A stretch of 64,000 nt of DNA from Terriglobia bacterium (GTDB taxonomy: Bacteria > Acidobacteriota > Terriglobia > Bryobacterales > UBA6623). The stretch is from assembly GCA_009838515.1 (NCBI GenBank), contig VXRL01000092.1:99338-163337 (forward strand), given 5' to 3'. The notes beneath the pieces are model-generated. The model had not been told where the DNA came from, ran no database searches, and saw only the letters and a list, made by a program, of their open reading frames with translations. Numbering within the stretch: position 1 is the first letter of the stretch; every line of letters begins with the position of its first letter. Shown here piece after piece: positions 17,977-26,285 of the stretch. A program made the translations under genes and the position numbers.

Positions 17977-18693
17977 TCATCGTCCTGACCGCCTCCTCAA
18001 GGGTTTCATGGCGTACTTGAGAATGCACCAGAGTGCCCAAACGCCGTCTCTGGGGCGGATCTTCTTGCCTTGTTCGTAGGTCCGGCCGTGATACGAGATC
18101 CCTACTTCGTAAACGCGCGCCCCGGCCTTGGCGATCTTCGCGGTGATCTCCGGCTCGAAGCCGAACCGATCTTCCTCCAAGGCAATGGACTGCAGCAATT
18201 CTCGACGAAAGACCTTGTAGCAACACTCCATGTCGCTCAGGTTCAGGTCCGTCGCAAAGTTCGATAGCAGGGTCAGCAGGCGATTTCCCAGATAGTGCCG
18301 GAAGTACAGAACGCGGTGCTCGCTGGAGGTCAGGAAGCGCGAGCCGTACACGGCGTCCGCCCTGCCTTGCAACAGCGGGTCGAGCAGTTTGGAGTAATCC
18401 GCGGGGTCATATTCCAGGTCCGCGTCCTGGACGATGACGAAATCCCCCGTGGCCTCGCCGAATCCTGTCCTCACGGCCCGGCCCTTTCCGCGATTGCGAT
18501 CATGCCGGAGCAAAGTGACGTTGTCAGAGGTGGTAGCGATCCTCGCCGCAACTTCCGCCGAGCCGTCTGTCGAAGCGTCGTCGACGATGATGATCTCCTT
18601 CGGAATATCTACGGCCTGGACACGAGCGACGACCTCTTGCAAGGTGCCGGCTTCGTTGTACGTGGGGATGACCACCGTCAGCGTTGAGGACAA
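17977..18693 (-). CDS. GT2 glycosyltransferase, polyprenyl-phosphate sugar synthase-like
   Basis: GT-A fold family 2 enzyme of 238 residues, TTG start. The sequence has VVIPTYNEAGTLQEVV, IIIVDDASTDGS, GKGRAVRTGF and the metal-binding DADLEYDP. These are typical of dolichyl/polyprenyl-phosphate mannose or glucose synthases (DPM1-like, single catalytic domain, no C-terminal membrane helices). It would charge a lipid carrier with a sugar from a nucleotide donor on the cytoplasmic side. The GT-C-like protein at 14543-16867 is the natural user of that lipid-linked sugar; a VapBC module has been inserted between them. Confidence 0.9.
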   Translation of the reverse strand: MSSTLTVVIPTYNEAGTLQEVVARVQAVDIPKEIIIVDDASTDGSAEVAARIATTSDNVTLLRHDRNRGKGRAVRTGFGEATGDFVIVQDADLEYDPADYSKLLDPLLQGRADAVYGSRFLTSSEHRVLYFRHYLGNRLLTLLSNFATDLNLSDMECCYKVFRRELLQSIALEEDRFGFEPEITAKIAKAGARVYEVGISYHGRTYEQGKKIRPRDGVWALWCILKYAMKPLRRRSGR

Positions 18694-18859
18694 ACTGGGT
18701 CGACTCCTTGCGGGGAGACGCGAGCGGCTCGGCTTGCGATCGCCTCAGACGCCAAGTATGCAACAGTCTGGGAAACCGCACCTCTCCCGGGAGCGAGAGG
18801 ATTGGTCGCTGCGAAGGGTGAGGCCCGTCGCAGGCTCGGCGAGCGGACCGTAGCGTAGG

Positions 18860-20395
18860 ATGGATTCGTTGTCGGACGAACCCAAGCGAGCGCGAAATCC
18901 GACCGGCCGGGTGTATCTGGTAGGCGCCGGGCCGGGCGATCCGGAATTGCTCACCCTGCGCGCCCATGAACTGCTGCGGGCAGCCGACCTTGTCCTCTAC
19001 GACAATCTCGTGTCGCCCGAGGTGCTTGAACACGCCTCTCCCTCGGCGCTGCGCCGCTATGTGGGCAAGAAGCGTGCCGAGCACGCCTGCACCCAAGCCG
19101 AGATCAACGGCTTGATGGTCGCTGCCGCTCGCGACGGCAAGGTCGTGGTTCGGCTCAAGGGCGGCGATCCATATGTGTTCGGCCGGGGCGGGGAAGAGGC
19201 GCTCGGCCTTGCACGTGCTGGAATTCCATTCGAAGTTGTTCCCGGAGTCACTTCCGCACTCGGAGCGGCGGCCTACGCCGGCATGCCGCTGACGCACCGG
19301 GACCACACGCAGGCTGTCACGCTTGTGACCGGGCACGACGTCGACCAGATCGATTGGTCGTCTCTGGCTGGCCGGCAGACGCTGGTCGTCTTCATGGGCC
19401 TGACGTCCATGCCGGCCATCGCCGAGCGGCTGATTGGTGGCGGGATGCCGCCGGAGACTCCGGCCGCGGCGATCCGCTGGGTAACGCGCGGAGACCAGAA
19501 AGTGGTGACGGCGCCGATCGCCGACCTGCCGGTGGCGATCCGGCGCGAGGGCTTGCGCCCGCCAGCACTCGTGGTCATCGGCGACATTGTTAGCCTGCGC
19601 GACCAAATCGACTGGTTCGACAACCTGCCGCTCCGGGGCCAGTCGGTCGTCGTCACCAGAGCTGCCTCGCAGGCTGCGCCCTTCTGCGGCGTCTTGCGCC
19701 GGCTGGGAGCGCGGGTGATTCCGATTTCTGCAATCGCTTTCGAGGCGCCTTCGAGCTGGGCTTCGGCTGACGCGGCAATCGAGGGGCTAGCACGCTACGA
19801 CTGGGCGATTTTCACCAGCGTCAATGGTGTCGATCACTTCTTGGAGCGTCTGGACGCGAGCGTGCGGGACCTCCGCCACTTGCCTAAGAAGATCGCCGCC
19901 ATCGGCTCGGCCACGGCCGACCGGTTGCGGGAGTTGCATCTCAAAGTTGAGCTCGTGCCGGACCAATTCGTGGCGGAGGCCTTGGCGGAAGCGTTTCTCG
20001 GGCTCGACATGCGCGGCAGCCGCGTGCTCCTGCCGCGAGCCGAGGAGGCGCGCAGCCTGCTGCCCGAACAGTTAGCCGAGATGGGGGCGGAGATCGACGT
20101 GGTTCCCGTGTACCGCACGGTTGTGCCCGAGGCCTCGCGCCAATTGGCCGAGCGCGCCTGGTCTGTTGATCCGGTGCCGGACTGGGTCACGCTGACAAGC
20201 TCTTCGACGGCTCGGATGCTGGCGCAGATGGTGCCGCTAGATCGCCTGAAGCGTTCCAAGCTGGCCTCCATCGGGCCGGTTACTTCGGCTACTATCAGGG
20301 AACTCGGCCTGCCGATCGCCGTCGAGGCGCGACGATTCACGACTGATGGCTTGGCCGAGGCGCTGTGCATCGCTGTCGCAGACTCGTTACGGTGA
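18860..20395 (+). CDS. cobA-hemD: CobA-HemD fusion (uroporphyrinogen-III C-methyltransferase / synthase)
   Basis: Bifunctional tetrapyrrole enzyme of 511 residues. Residues 12-255 are the SAM-dependent uroporphyrinogen-III methyltransferase (VYLVGAGPGDPELLTLRA, LYDNLVSPEVLE, VRLKGGDPYVFGRGGEEA, VPGVTSALGAAAYAGMPLTH), which makes precorrin-2 for sirohaem or cobalamin. Residues 258-505 are uroporphyrinogen-III synthase (FTSVNGVDHFLERL, TLTSSSTARMLAQM, IGPVTSATIRELGL). Such fusions are common in Acidobacteriota, Firmicutes and some others. An unknown gene follows after 18 bases. Precorrin-2 supply fits the B12-dependent MetH encoded nearby. Confidence 0.95.
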   Translation: MDSLSDEPKRARNPTGRVYLVGAGPGDPELLTLRAHELLRAADLVLYDNLVSPEVLEHASPSALRRYVGKKRAEHACTQAEINGLMVAAARDGKVVVRLKGGDPYVFGRGGEEALGLARAGIPFEVVPGVTSALGAAAYAGMPLTHRDHTQAVTLVTGHDVDQIDWSSLAGRQTLVVFMGLTSMPAIAERLIGGGMPPETPAAAIRWVTRGDQKVVTAPIADLPVAIRREGLRPPALVVIGDIVSLRDQIDWFDNLPLRGQSVVVTRAASQAAPFCGVLRRLGARVIPISAIAFEAPSSWASADAAIEGLARYDWAIFTSVNGVDHFLERLDASVRDLRHLPKKIAAIGSATADRLRELHLKVELVPDQFVAEALAEAFLGLDMRGSRVLLPRAEEARSLLPEQLAEMGAEIDVVPVYRTVVPEASRQLAERAWSVDPVPDWVTLTSSSTARMLAQMVPLDRLKRSKLASIGPVTSATIRELGLPIAVEARRFTTDGLAEALCIAVADSLR

Positions 20396-20413
20396 TAATA
20401 TGCGAGGGTTGCC

Positions 20414-20941
20414 ATGAGGTACGTGCAGGCAGGCGAGCAGCAACTGGTGGTGCTCGAGCCGGAACACGACACGCTCCGGCAACTCGTGCAGCAAGCCGGC
20501 TTCACTGCCAATATCACCAAGGAAGCGCGTCGCGTGACGATCGAAGTCAGCGCCCTCGAACCATCAGGCCCGCTGCTGTTGTTCGATGCCGGCGATCCTG
20601 CCAACCTAGGATGGTTCTCGCGCTGCCAGTTCTATGTTGATTCCGTATCGGGTGTGGTCCTGCAGACGCCTCTGGTCATTTCCAATTGCTACAGCGGCAA
20701 CGAGGTCGACCGCGAGCGCTTGCGCGTTTCAATGGCCACCGAGGTTCCGGCTGGATTCAGGCTGGCTGGCAAGAAGAGCCTGAGCGAGCAGGTGGTCTAT
20801 GCGTTGCTGTTCAACCTGCTGACGGCCCTGCGGGACACCGGTGTCGCGCTTTGCGGCAGTGCCGGGCTGAAGCCGCTCGCAGGCGCTGCCCGCCGCGCCC
20901 GGCTGGCGAAGGATCGGTCTACCAGGGCCACCAAGCGCTGA
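20414..20941 (+). CDS. Protein of unknown function
   Basis: 175 residues, no family recognised. Starts MRYVQAGEQQLVVLEPEHDT with no signal peptide or membrane helix. The composition looks like a small soluble alpha/beta protein, with a basic C-terminal tail (ARRARLAKDRSTRATKR). Placed 18 bases after cobA-hemD on the same strand, so probably co-transcribed. Its last 23 bases overlap the remnant of a sulfatase on the opposite strand. The frame is uninterrupted and its codon use matches its neighbours, so I regard it as a real gene. Confidence 0.65.
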   Translation: MRYVQAGEQQLVVLEPEHDTLRQLVQQAGFTANITKEARRVTIEVSALEPSGPLLLFDAGDPANLGWFSRCQFYVDSVSGVVLQTPLVISNCYSGNEVDRERLRVSMATEVPAGFRLAGKKSLSEQVVYALLFNLLTALRDTGVALCGSAGLKPLAGAARRARLAKDRSTRATKR

Positions 20942-21325
20942 GCTGCCGCTCGAGCGCTCTGCGGATTTCGGCGGGTTCGCTCAAGCCGGCCAGGTTTGCT
21001 CGCTCGCGCGGCCGGGCATCTGCCAGCCCGTACAGCTCCGGCGGTTCGGTTTCGTCTTGGACGTACTTCCACTCGTGCGTTCGAACCATCTTGGCCCGGT
21101 GAGTCGGGCTCATGCTCGGTCGCAACACTTGGGTGTGGCGCAGCACCGCATCCTCGTCGTCCGCACGTTCGGATGGCCCACCGTGCCAATGCAGTCGCCG
21201 CGCATCTGGTCCACCGTGACAAAGAGCACATTGGTTGGAGCGTCTCCGGCTCGGCCGGCGTGGAACGCGGTGGAACCCGCGGACAGCAGCAGGGATTGGG
21301 TGAATCGACGGCGGCGAATGCTCAT
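20919..21325 (-). pseudogene. Sulfatase pseudogene with large internal deletion
   Basis: The N-terminal fragment starts at ATG 21325 (MSIRRRRFTQSLLLSAGSTA). It has a Tat-like signal and then PTNVLFVTVDQMRGDCIG, the opening strand of a sulfatase; it loses sense after HPNVRT. In another frame the same strand encodes a sulfatase C-terminus: RAKMVRTHEWKYVQDETE, LYGLADARPRERANL, ending LSAWWPW at 20919. About 300 or more residues, including the Cys-x-Pro-Ser-Arg active site, are missing and the ends are in different frames. A non-functional relic, distinct in sequence from the intact sulfatase at 2940-4394. Confidence 0.82.
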
Positions 21326-21444
21326 GGCGGAGCCAAGATGCCAGGTCGCGAAGCGCCTTCTTGACCGCCGCCGCCGCCGGCCCACCGAGGCTCTCGCATA
21401 ATGGAACTTGGGGCGAAGCAGCCCGTAGCTTCCGCACCTGCGCA

Positions 21445-24400
21445 ATGCACTCCCGCTTCGATCGCATACGCCTGCTCAACGAGTGCCTGGCAGAGCGGAT
21501 CCTCGTGCTCGACGGGGCGATGGGCACGCAGCTTCAAGAAGCGAAGCTCACAGCCGAGGACTTTGGCGGCGCCACCCTAGAGGGTTGCAACGAGAACCTC
21601 GTGCTCACGCGGCCTGACGTTGTACGCAAGATCCACAAGGACTACTTCGACGCTGGCGCGGACATCGTCGAGACCAACACGTTCGGCGCGATGGATATCG
21701 TGCTTGCCGAGTACGGGCTCCAAGACCACGTCGCTCGCATCAACGCAGAGGCCGGCCGCCTGGCTCGGGAAGCGGCCGATGCTTGCTCCACAAGCGGCAG
21801 GCCGCGCTTCGTCGCCGGCGCCATGGGGCCCTCGACCAAGTCGATCACCGTCACTGGCGGCGTGACGTTCGCCGAACTTGTGTCTGCCTACCGAGACCAG
21901 TCCTTCGCGCTGGCTGAATACGCGGACCTGCTGATCCTCGAGACCTGCCAAGACACCCGCAACGTCAAGGCCGCGCTGATCGGCATCGGACAGGCCCTGC
22001 GCAAGTACGGCCTGCGACTCCCGGTGATCGTCTCGGGCACCATCGAGCCCATGGGCTCGATGCTGGCCGGGCAGAGCGCCGAGGCGCTGGTGGTGTCGCT
22101 GGAGTATGCGGAGCCGCTCGGCGTCGGGCTCAACTGCGCCACGGGTCCGGAATACATGACGGACCACATTCGAACGATCCACGAGACTGCGACTGCGCTC
22201 GTGTCGTGCTACCCCAACGCGGGCCTGCCCGACGAGGACGGACTGTACGGCGAGACGCCCGATTCGCTGGCTTCAGTGTTGGACCGCTTCGCGCGGAACG
22301 GATGGCTGAATATCGTCGGCGGCTGCTGCGGCACGACTCCAGCGCATATCCGCTCGATTGCGCAGATGGCACAGGGACATGCCCCACGCCGCCACAAGCC
22401 GGCCCGGAGCACGAAGTTCACCGGCATCGACGTGGTGGAGGTGTGCGAGGACAACCGCCCCTTGCTGGTGGGCGAGCGAACCAACATCGTAGGATCGCGC
22501 CGCTTCAAGCGGCTCATATCGGAAGAGCGCTTCGAACAGGCCTCCGAGATCGCTCGCGCCCAAGTGCGCGGCGGTGCCCACATCATTGATGTCAATCTTG
22601 AGAATCCAGACCGCGACGAGCTCTCTGACATCGATTCCTTCTACGGGCTGCTGATCAAGAAGATCAAGGCTCCGGTCATGATCGACAGCACCAATCCGGC
22701 CGCGGTGGAATGCGCCTTGACCTATTGCCAAGGCAAGGCGATCGTGAACTCGATCAACTTCGAGAACGGGGAGGAGCGCTTCGACCAGGTCGTGCCCCTG
22801 CTTCGCCGCTATGGCGCTGGCGTGGTCGTCGGCACGATCGACGAGGATCCCGAGCAGGCCCAGGCGATCACCCGCGAGCGCAAGCTGGCCATCGTCGAGC
22901 GCGCCCACCGCCTGCTCACCGGGCAATGGCAGCTCGCCGAAGAGGATCTGGTATTCGACCCGCTGGTGTTCCCGTGCGGCACGGGCGATGCCAGCTACAT
23001 CGGCAGCGCCGTGGAGACCATCGAGTCTTTGCGGCTGATCAAGTCCAAGCTGCCCCGCGTGAAGACGCTGCTCGGAGTGAGCAACGTCAGCTTCGGCCTG
23101 CCTCCGGCGGCCCGCGAAGTGGTCAACGCCGTGTTCCTGCACCATGCCACGAAGGCCGGGCTAGACCTAGCGATCGTGAACACGGAGAAGCTGCGCCGCT
23201 TTGCCTCAATCACCCCAGAGGAACTGCGCCTGGCTGATGGGCTGTTGCGCAACCTCCCGTGTGATGGCGTTGACGCACCGCAGGATCACCGGCTCCAATC
23301 TCCGGAGCAAAAGGCGGCCCTGAACCAGCTCCACATCGCCAAGGTCACGGAGCACTTCCGCGGTGCCGTCCGGGATCGCGGGCCGAAAGTGCAGGACCTT
23401 CCGCTGGACGAGCGGCTGGCGAGGTACATCGTGGAAGGCACCAAGGAAGGGCTGTTCCCAGACCTCGACCAAAAGCTCGCCGATAACGTGGCTCCCCTCG
23501 AAATCGTCAACGGGCCGCTCATGGAAGGCATGAAGCGAGTGGGCCGGCTGTTCAACAACAACGAGCTGATCGTGGCCGAAGTCCTGCAGTCCGCGGAAGC
23601 GATGAAGGCGGCGGTGGACCACCTTGAGCCGCACATGGAGAAGACCGCCGATGCCAACAAGGGGAAGATCGTACTGGCAACCGTCAAGGGCGATGTCCAC
23701 GACATCGGCAAGAACTTGGTCGACATCATCCTTTCCAACAACGGCTACACCGTGTTGAACCTAGGCATCAAGGTGCCGCCGGAAGAACTGATCAAGGCGT
23801 GTCGGGAACACCAGCCCGACGCGATCGGCCTGTCCGGCCTGCTGGTCAAGAGCGCCCAGCAGATGGTGGTCACCGCCCAAGACTTGCGATCAGCCGGCGT
23901 GTGCGTTCCGCTGTTGGTGGGCGGTGCCGCGCTGAGCGCGAACTTCACGCGCAAGCGGATCGCTCCTTCCTACGGGGACCTGACGTGCTATGCCAAGGAC
24001 GCCATGAGCGGCCTCGCCTTGCTGGACCGAGCGCTGGACCCGGCCGCGCGAGCCGACCTGGAAACCGAGCACGCCCCGGTCCGAGACGATGCCCGCCGCG
24101 ATCGGCGAGAGGCCGCGTCCGCGACGGCCACGCGCAGCTCTCGGGTGCGTGCGGACGTGCTGCCGCTGAAGTGTCCCTACCACGCGCGCAGGTCCGAAGA
24201 CATTCCCCATCTACGCGAGCTGTGGCAGTACATCAATCCCGCCATGCTCTATTCGCGGCACCTGGGGTTCAAGGGCAACTTCAAGCAGGCGCTGGCCGAC
24301 CGTGACGAGAAGGCGCTAGCGCTGCACACGGCAGTGGAGGACACCAAGGCCGAGGCGGAGCGGTACATGAAGGCGCGCGCTATCTGGCGGTTCTTTGACG

Positions 24401-24951
24401 CGCAGGCCCACGGAAACTCGATCCGGCTGTTCGAACCCGGCAGCGGCGTGCTGCTGCACGAGTTCTCGTTCCCGCGCCAGCGTCGCGCCGACGGTCTCAG
24501 CCTCGCGGACTTCATCGCCGGGCCCAACGGCTACCGGGACTCTGTGGCCCTGTTTTGCGTGACCGCGGGAGAGGGCATCCGTCATCGGTCCGAGATCTAC
24601 CGCGCCCGCGGGGAGTATTTCCGATCGCACGCGATCCAGTCCTTGGCCATCGAAACGGCCGAGGCCTGTGCGGAATGGATGCATCGGCGCATCCGCGAGG
24701 ATTGGGGCTTCGCCGATCCTGCGGACATGACGATGGAGGATCGGTTTCGCTCGAAGTATCGCGGCCGGCGCTACAGCTTCGGCTATCCGGCCTGTCCGAA
24801 CCTAGAGGACCAGCGCGGGCTGTTCAAGCTGCTCGATCCGTCCGAGATCGGTGTGACATTGACCGATGGCGACATGATGGATCCCGAGGCCAGCGTTAGC
24901 GCCGTGGTTTTCCAGCACCCCGATTGCATTTACTTCGACGTGAACTCCTAG
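21445..24951 (+). CDS. metH: Cobalamin-dependent methionine synthase
   Basis: Transfers a methyl group from 5-methyltetrahydrofolate to homocysteine through methylcobalamin. 1168 residues from ATG 21445 (MHSRFDRIRLLNECLAERIL). Four modules are present. The homocysteine/zinc domain has DGAMGTQLQ, the zinc ligand in VGLNCATGPE, and GGCCGTTPAHIR near residue 295. The folate domain has VGERTNIVGSRRFKRL. The B12 cap and B12 domain have VKGDVHDIGKNLVDIIL near residue 750, carrying the lower-ligand His. The reactivation domain (about 880-1168) has YRARGEYFRSHAIQS and RRYSFGYPACPN. Full length, no truncation. No cobalamin riboswitch is visible upstream; the 5' region is the sulfatase pseudogene. Confidence 0.97.
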   Translation: MHSRFDRIRLLNECLAERILVLDGAMGTQLQEAKLTAEDFGGATLEGCNENLVLTRPDVVRKIHKDYFDAGADIVETNTFGAMDIVLAEYGLQDHVARINAEAGRLAREAADACSTSGRPRFVAGAMGPSTKSITVTGGVTFAELVSAYRDQSFALAEYADLLILETCQDTRNVKAALIGIGQALRKYGLRLPVIVSGTIEPMGSMLAGQSAEALVVSLEYAEPLGVGLNCATGPEYMTDHIRTIHETATALVSCYPNAGLPDEDGLYGETPDSLASVLDRFARNGWLNIVGGCCGTTPAHIRSIAQMAQGHAPRRHKPARSTKFTGIDVVEVCEDNRPLLVGERTNIVGSRRFKRLISEERFEQASEIARAQVRGGAHIIDVNLENPDRDELSDIDSFYGLLIKKIKAPVMIDSTNPAAVECALTYCQGKAIVNSINFENGEERFDQVVPLLRRYGAGVVVGTIDEDPEQAQAITRERKLAIVERAHRLLTGQWQLAEEDLVFDPLVFPCGTGDASYIGSAVETIESLRLIKSKLPRVKTLLGVSNVSFGLPPAAREVVNAVFLHHATKAGLDLAIVNTEKLRRFASITPEELRLADGLLRNLPCDGVDAPQDHRLQSPEQKAALNQLHIAKVTEHFRGAVRDRGPKVQDLPLDERLARYIVEGTKEGLFPDLDQKLADNVAPLEIVNGPLMEGMKRVGRLFNNNELIVAEVLQSAEAMKAAVDHLEPHMEKTADANKGKIVLATVKGDVHDIGKNLVDIILSNNGYTVLNLGIKVPPEELIKACREHQPDAIGLSGLLVKSAQQMVVTAQDLRSAGVCVPLLVGGAALSANFTRKRIAPSYGDLTCYAKDAMSGLALLDRALDPAARADLETEHAPVRDDARRDRREAASATATRSSRVRADVLPLKCPYHARRSEDIPHLRELWQYINPAMLYSRHLGFKGNFKQALADRDEKALALHTAVEDTKAEAERYMKARAIWRFFDAQAHGNSIRLFEPGSGVLLHEFSFPRQRRADGLSLADFIAGPNGYRDSVALFCVTAGEGIRHRSEIYRARGEYFRSHAIQSLAIETAEACAEWMHRRIREDWGFADPADMTMEDRFRSKYRGRRYSFGYPACPNLEDQRGLFKLLDPSEIGVTLTDGDMMDPEASVSAVVFQHPDCIYFDVNS

Positions 24952-24979
24952 CCCCCGCTGGCACCCTTGGCCACGCTGA

Positions 24980-26155
24980 TCAGGGCGCTGGCGGACTCCA
25001 GATCGTGGCGCCGATGTAGCGTTCCGGCCCGCTTGCTTCATCGGTGAAGTAGTAGACCGACACGACCTTGCCATCAGGCCGCTGGATCGAGCGCACGTAC
25101 CCGATGTCGCGGCTGGCACCGTCGTCGCGGAGCGTGATGTCCCCGCTCCAAGTCCTGCCGTTATCGCTGGAGAGTCGCGCCCGGATGCTATACGGCTCCG
25201 CCCGGTAGCCGTAGACTAGGCAGATTCGCCCGTCCTGCAGCTGGATCATCGAGGGGGGATTGCCCACGCCAGTGTCGGAGACGGCTTCGCCGAGGTATTC
25301 CCAGTTCGCTCCGTCATCGGCGGAGAGATACGTGCCGATCCATCGATTCGCGTCATCGCGCATGCGCACCGTGACCAATATCTCGGTCTCGGAGAGCCGC
25401 ACTGCGGCCGGCATGATCGAGAAGCCCACTTCTGGCTCGGGTCCGATCCAGCCCAGCAGGGTCCACGTCGCGCCGCCGTCGGTGGTGCGCACGCACAGCG
25501 GCCGCCCTTCCCGGCCGTCGGCCTTGGCGGCGGTGATGAACAGGGTGCACTGGCTCTTGCTGTCGACGATGTAGTTTGTACGCGGCGCGATTCCGGGCGA
25601 GTCGAAGGCCGGCAGCCGGAACGGCCCGTCCCAGCTGTGTCCGCGGTCGTAGGAGTGAAAGATGCGTCCCACGCCCGCATGGATGCTGTTGGTGCGGACC
25701 GTGAGGGCGAAGTTCGGATGCGTGAAGTCGATTCCGCCCTCGCTTTCACGGAGTTCGGGGATCGTGACACCCGGTCGCGTGACGCCGTGCAAGTACCCGC
25801 CTTCGGTCAGCAGATGACCTTTGGCACCCGGATCCTCGACCGTCCAGGTCTCTCCGCCATCCATGCTGCGCGCCAACATGGGAATCTCGGGCTTTTCGCG
25901 GTCAATGTGGTGGCTGTCGCCGAGGTCCTTGTACCAACCCTTGCCGAAACCGACGAGGATCTCGCTCCCCCAGCTCCAGATGCCGTGGTTGGCAGGCCAG
26001 CCGCCGAACATGCCCTGCTCGAAGTAGACCTTGACGTGGCGAGCCTCCGTCGCGTTGGGCGGGCCCGCCGCTGTCGGATCTGGTGCCGGCTGCCCCGAGC
26101 AAGCCGCCAGAGCAAGCGCGGCAAGTAGCGAGATTGCAGAGGTCTTTTGGATCAC
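24980..26155 (-). CDS. Sialidase-like BNR-repeat lipoprotein
   Basis: Six-bladed sialidase/neuraminidase-fold protein of 391 residues. GTG 26155 is preferred because GGAGAA lies just upstream and the protein then begins with a signal and lipobox (SLLAALALAAC). Five Asp-box (SxDxGxTW-like) repeats are visible: MDGGETW, YDRGHSW, TDGGATW, ADDGANW and SDNGRTW. They mark the blades. Might release sialic acid or act on other acidic glycans; the catalytic Arg triad and Tyr cannot be assigned with certainty. Divergent from the tricorn-like gene with a 130-base gap. Confidence 0.85.
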   Translation of the reverse strand: MIQKTSAISLLAALALAACSGQPAPDPTAAGPPNATEARHVKVYFEQGMFGGWPANHGIWSWGSEILVGFGKGWYKDLGDSHHIDREKPEIPMLARSMDGGETWTVEDPGAKGHLLTEGGYLHGVTRPGVTIPELRESEGGIDFTHPNFALTVRTNSIHAGVGRIFHSYDRGHSWDGPFRLPAFDSPGIAPRTNYIVDSKSQCTLFITAAKADGREGRPLCVRTTDGGATWTLLGWIGPEPEVGFSIMPAAVRLSETEILVTVRMRDDANRWIGTYLSADDGANWEYLGEAVSDTGVGNPPSMIQLQDGRICLVYGYRAEPYSIRARLSSDNGRTWSGDITLRDDGASRDIGYVRSIQRPDGKVVSVYYFTDEASGPERYIGATIWSPPAP

Positions 26156-26285
26156 CCGGTTCTCCTTGATCGCGGACTGGCACGGCTTGCGCCACCGGTG
26201 CCGCCGCAGACTCTCGGTAGTGTATCCCACGGCTTCCGCGCCGCACTCGGAGAGGTCCGTGGGCTGGCTGGTAGAATCCGTGTAC

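Noticed and set aside
18781..18800. Hairpin CCTCTC...GAGAGG
   Set aside because: Short stem with eight-base loop and no T-run; between divergent genes, where a terminator is not expected.
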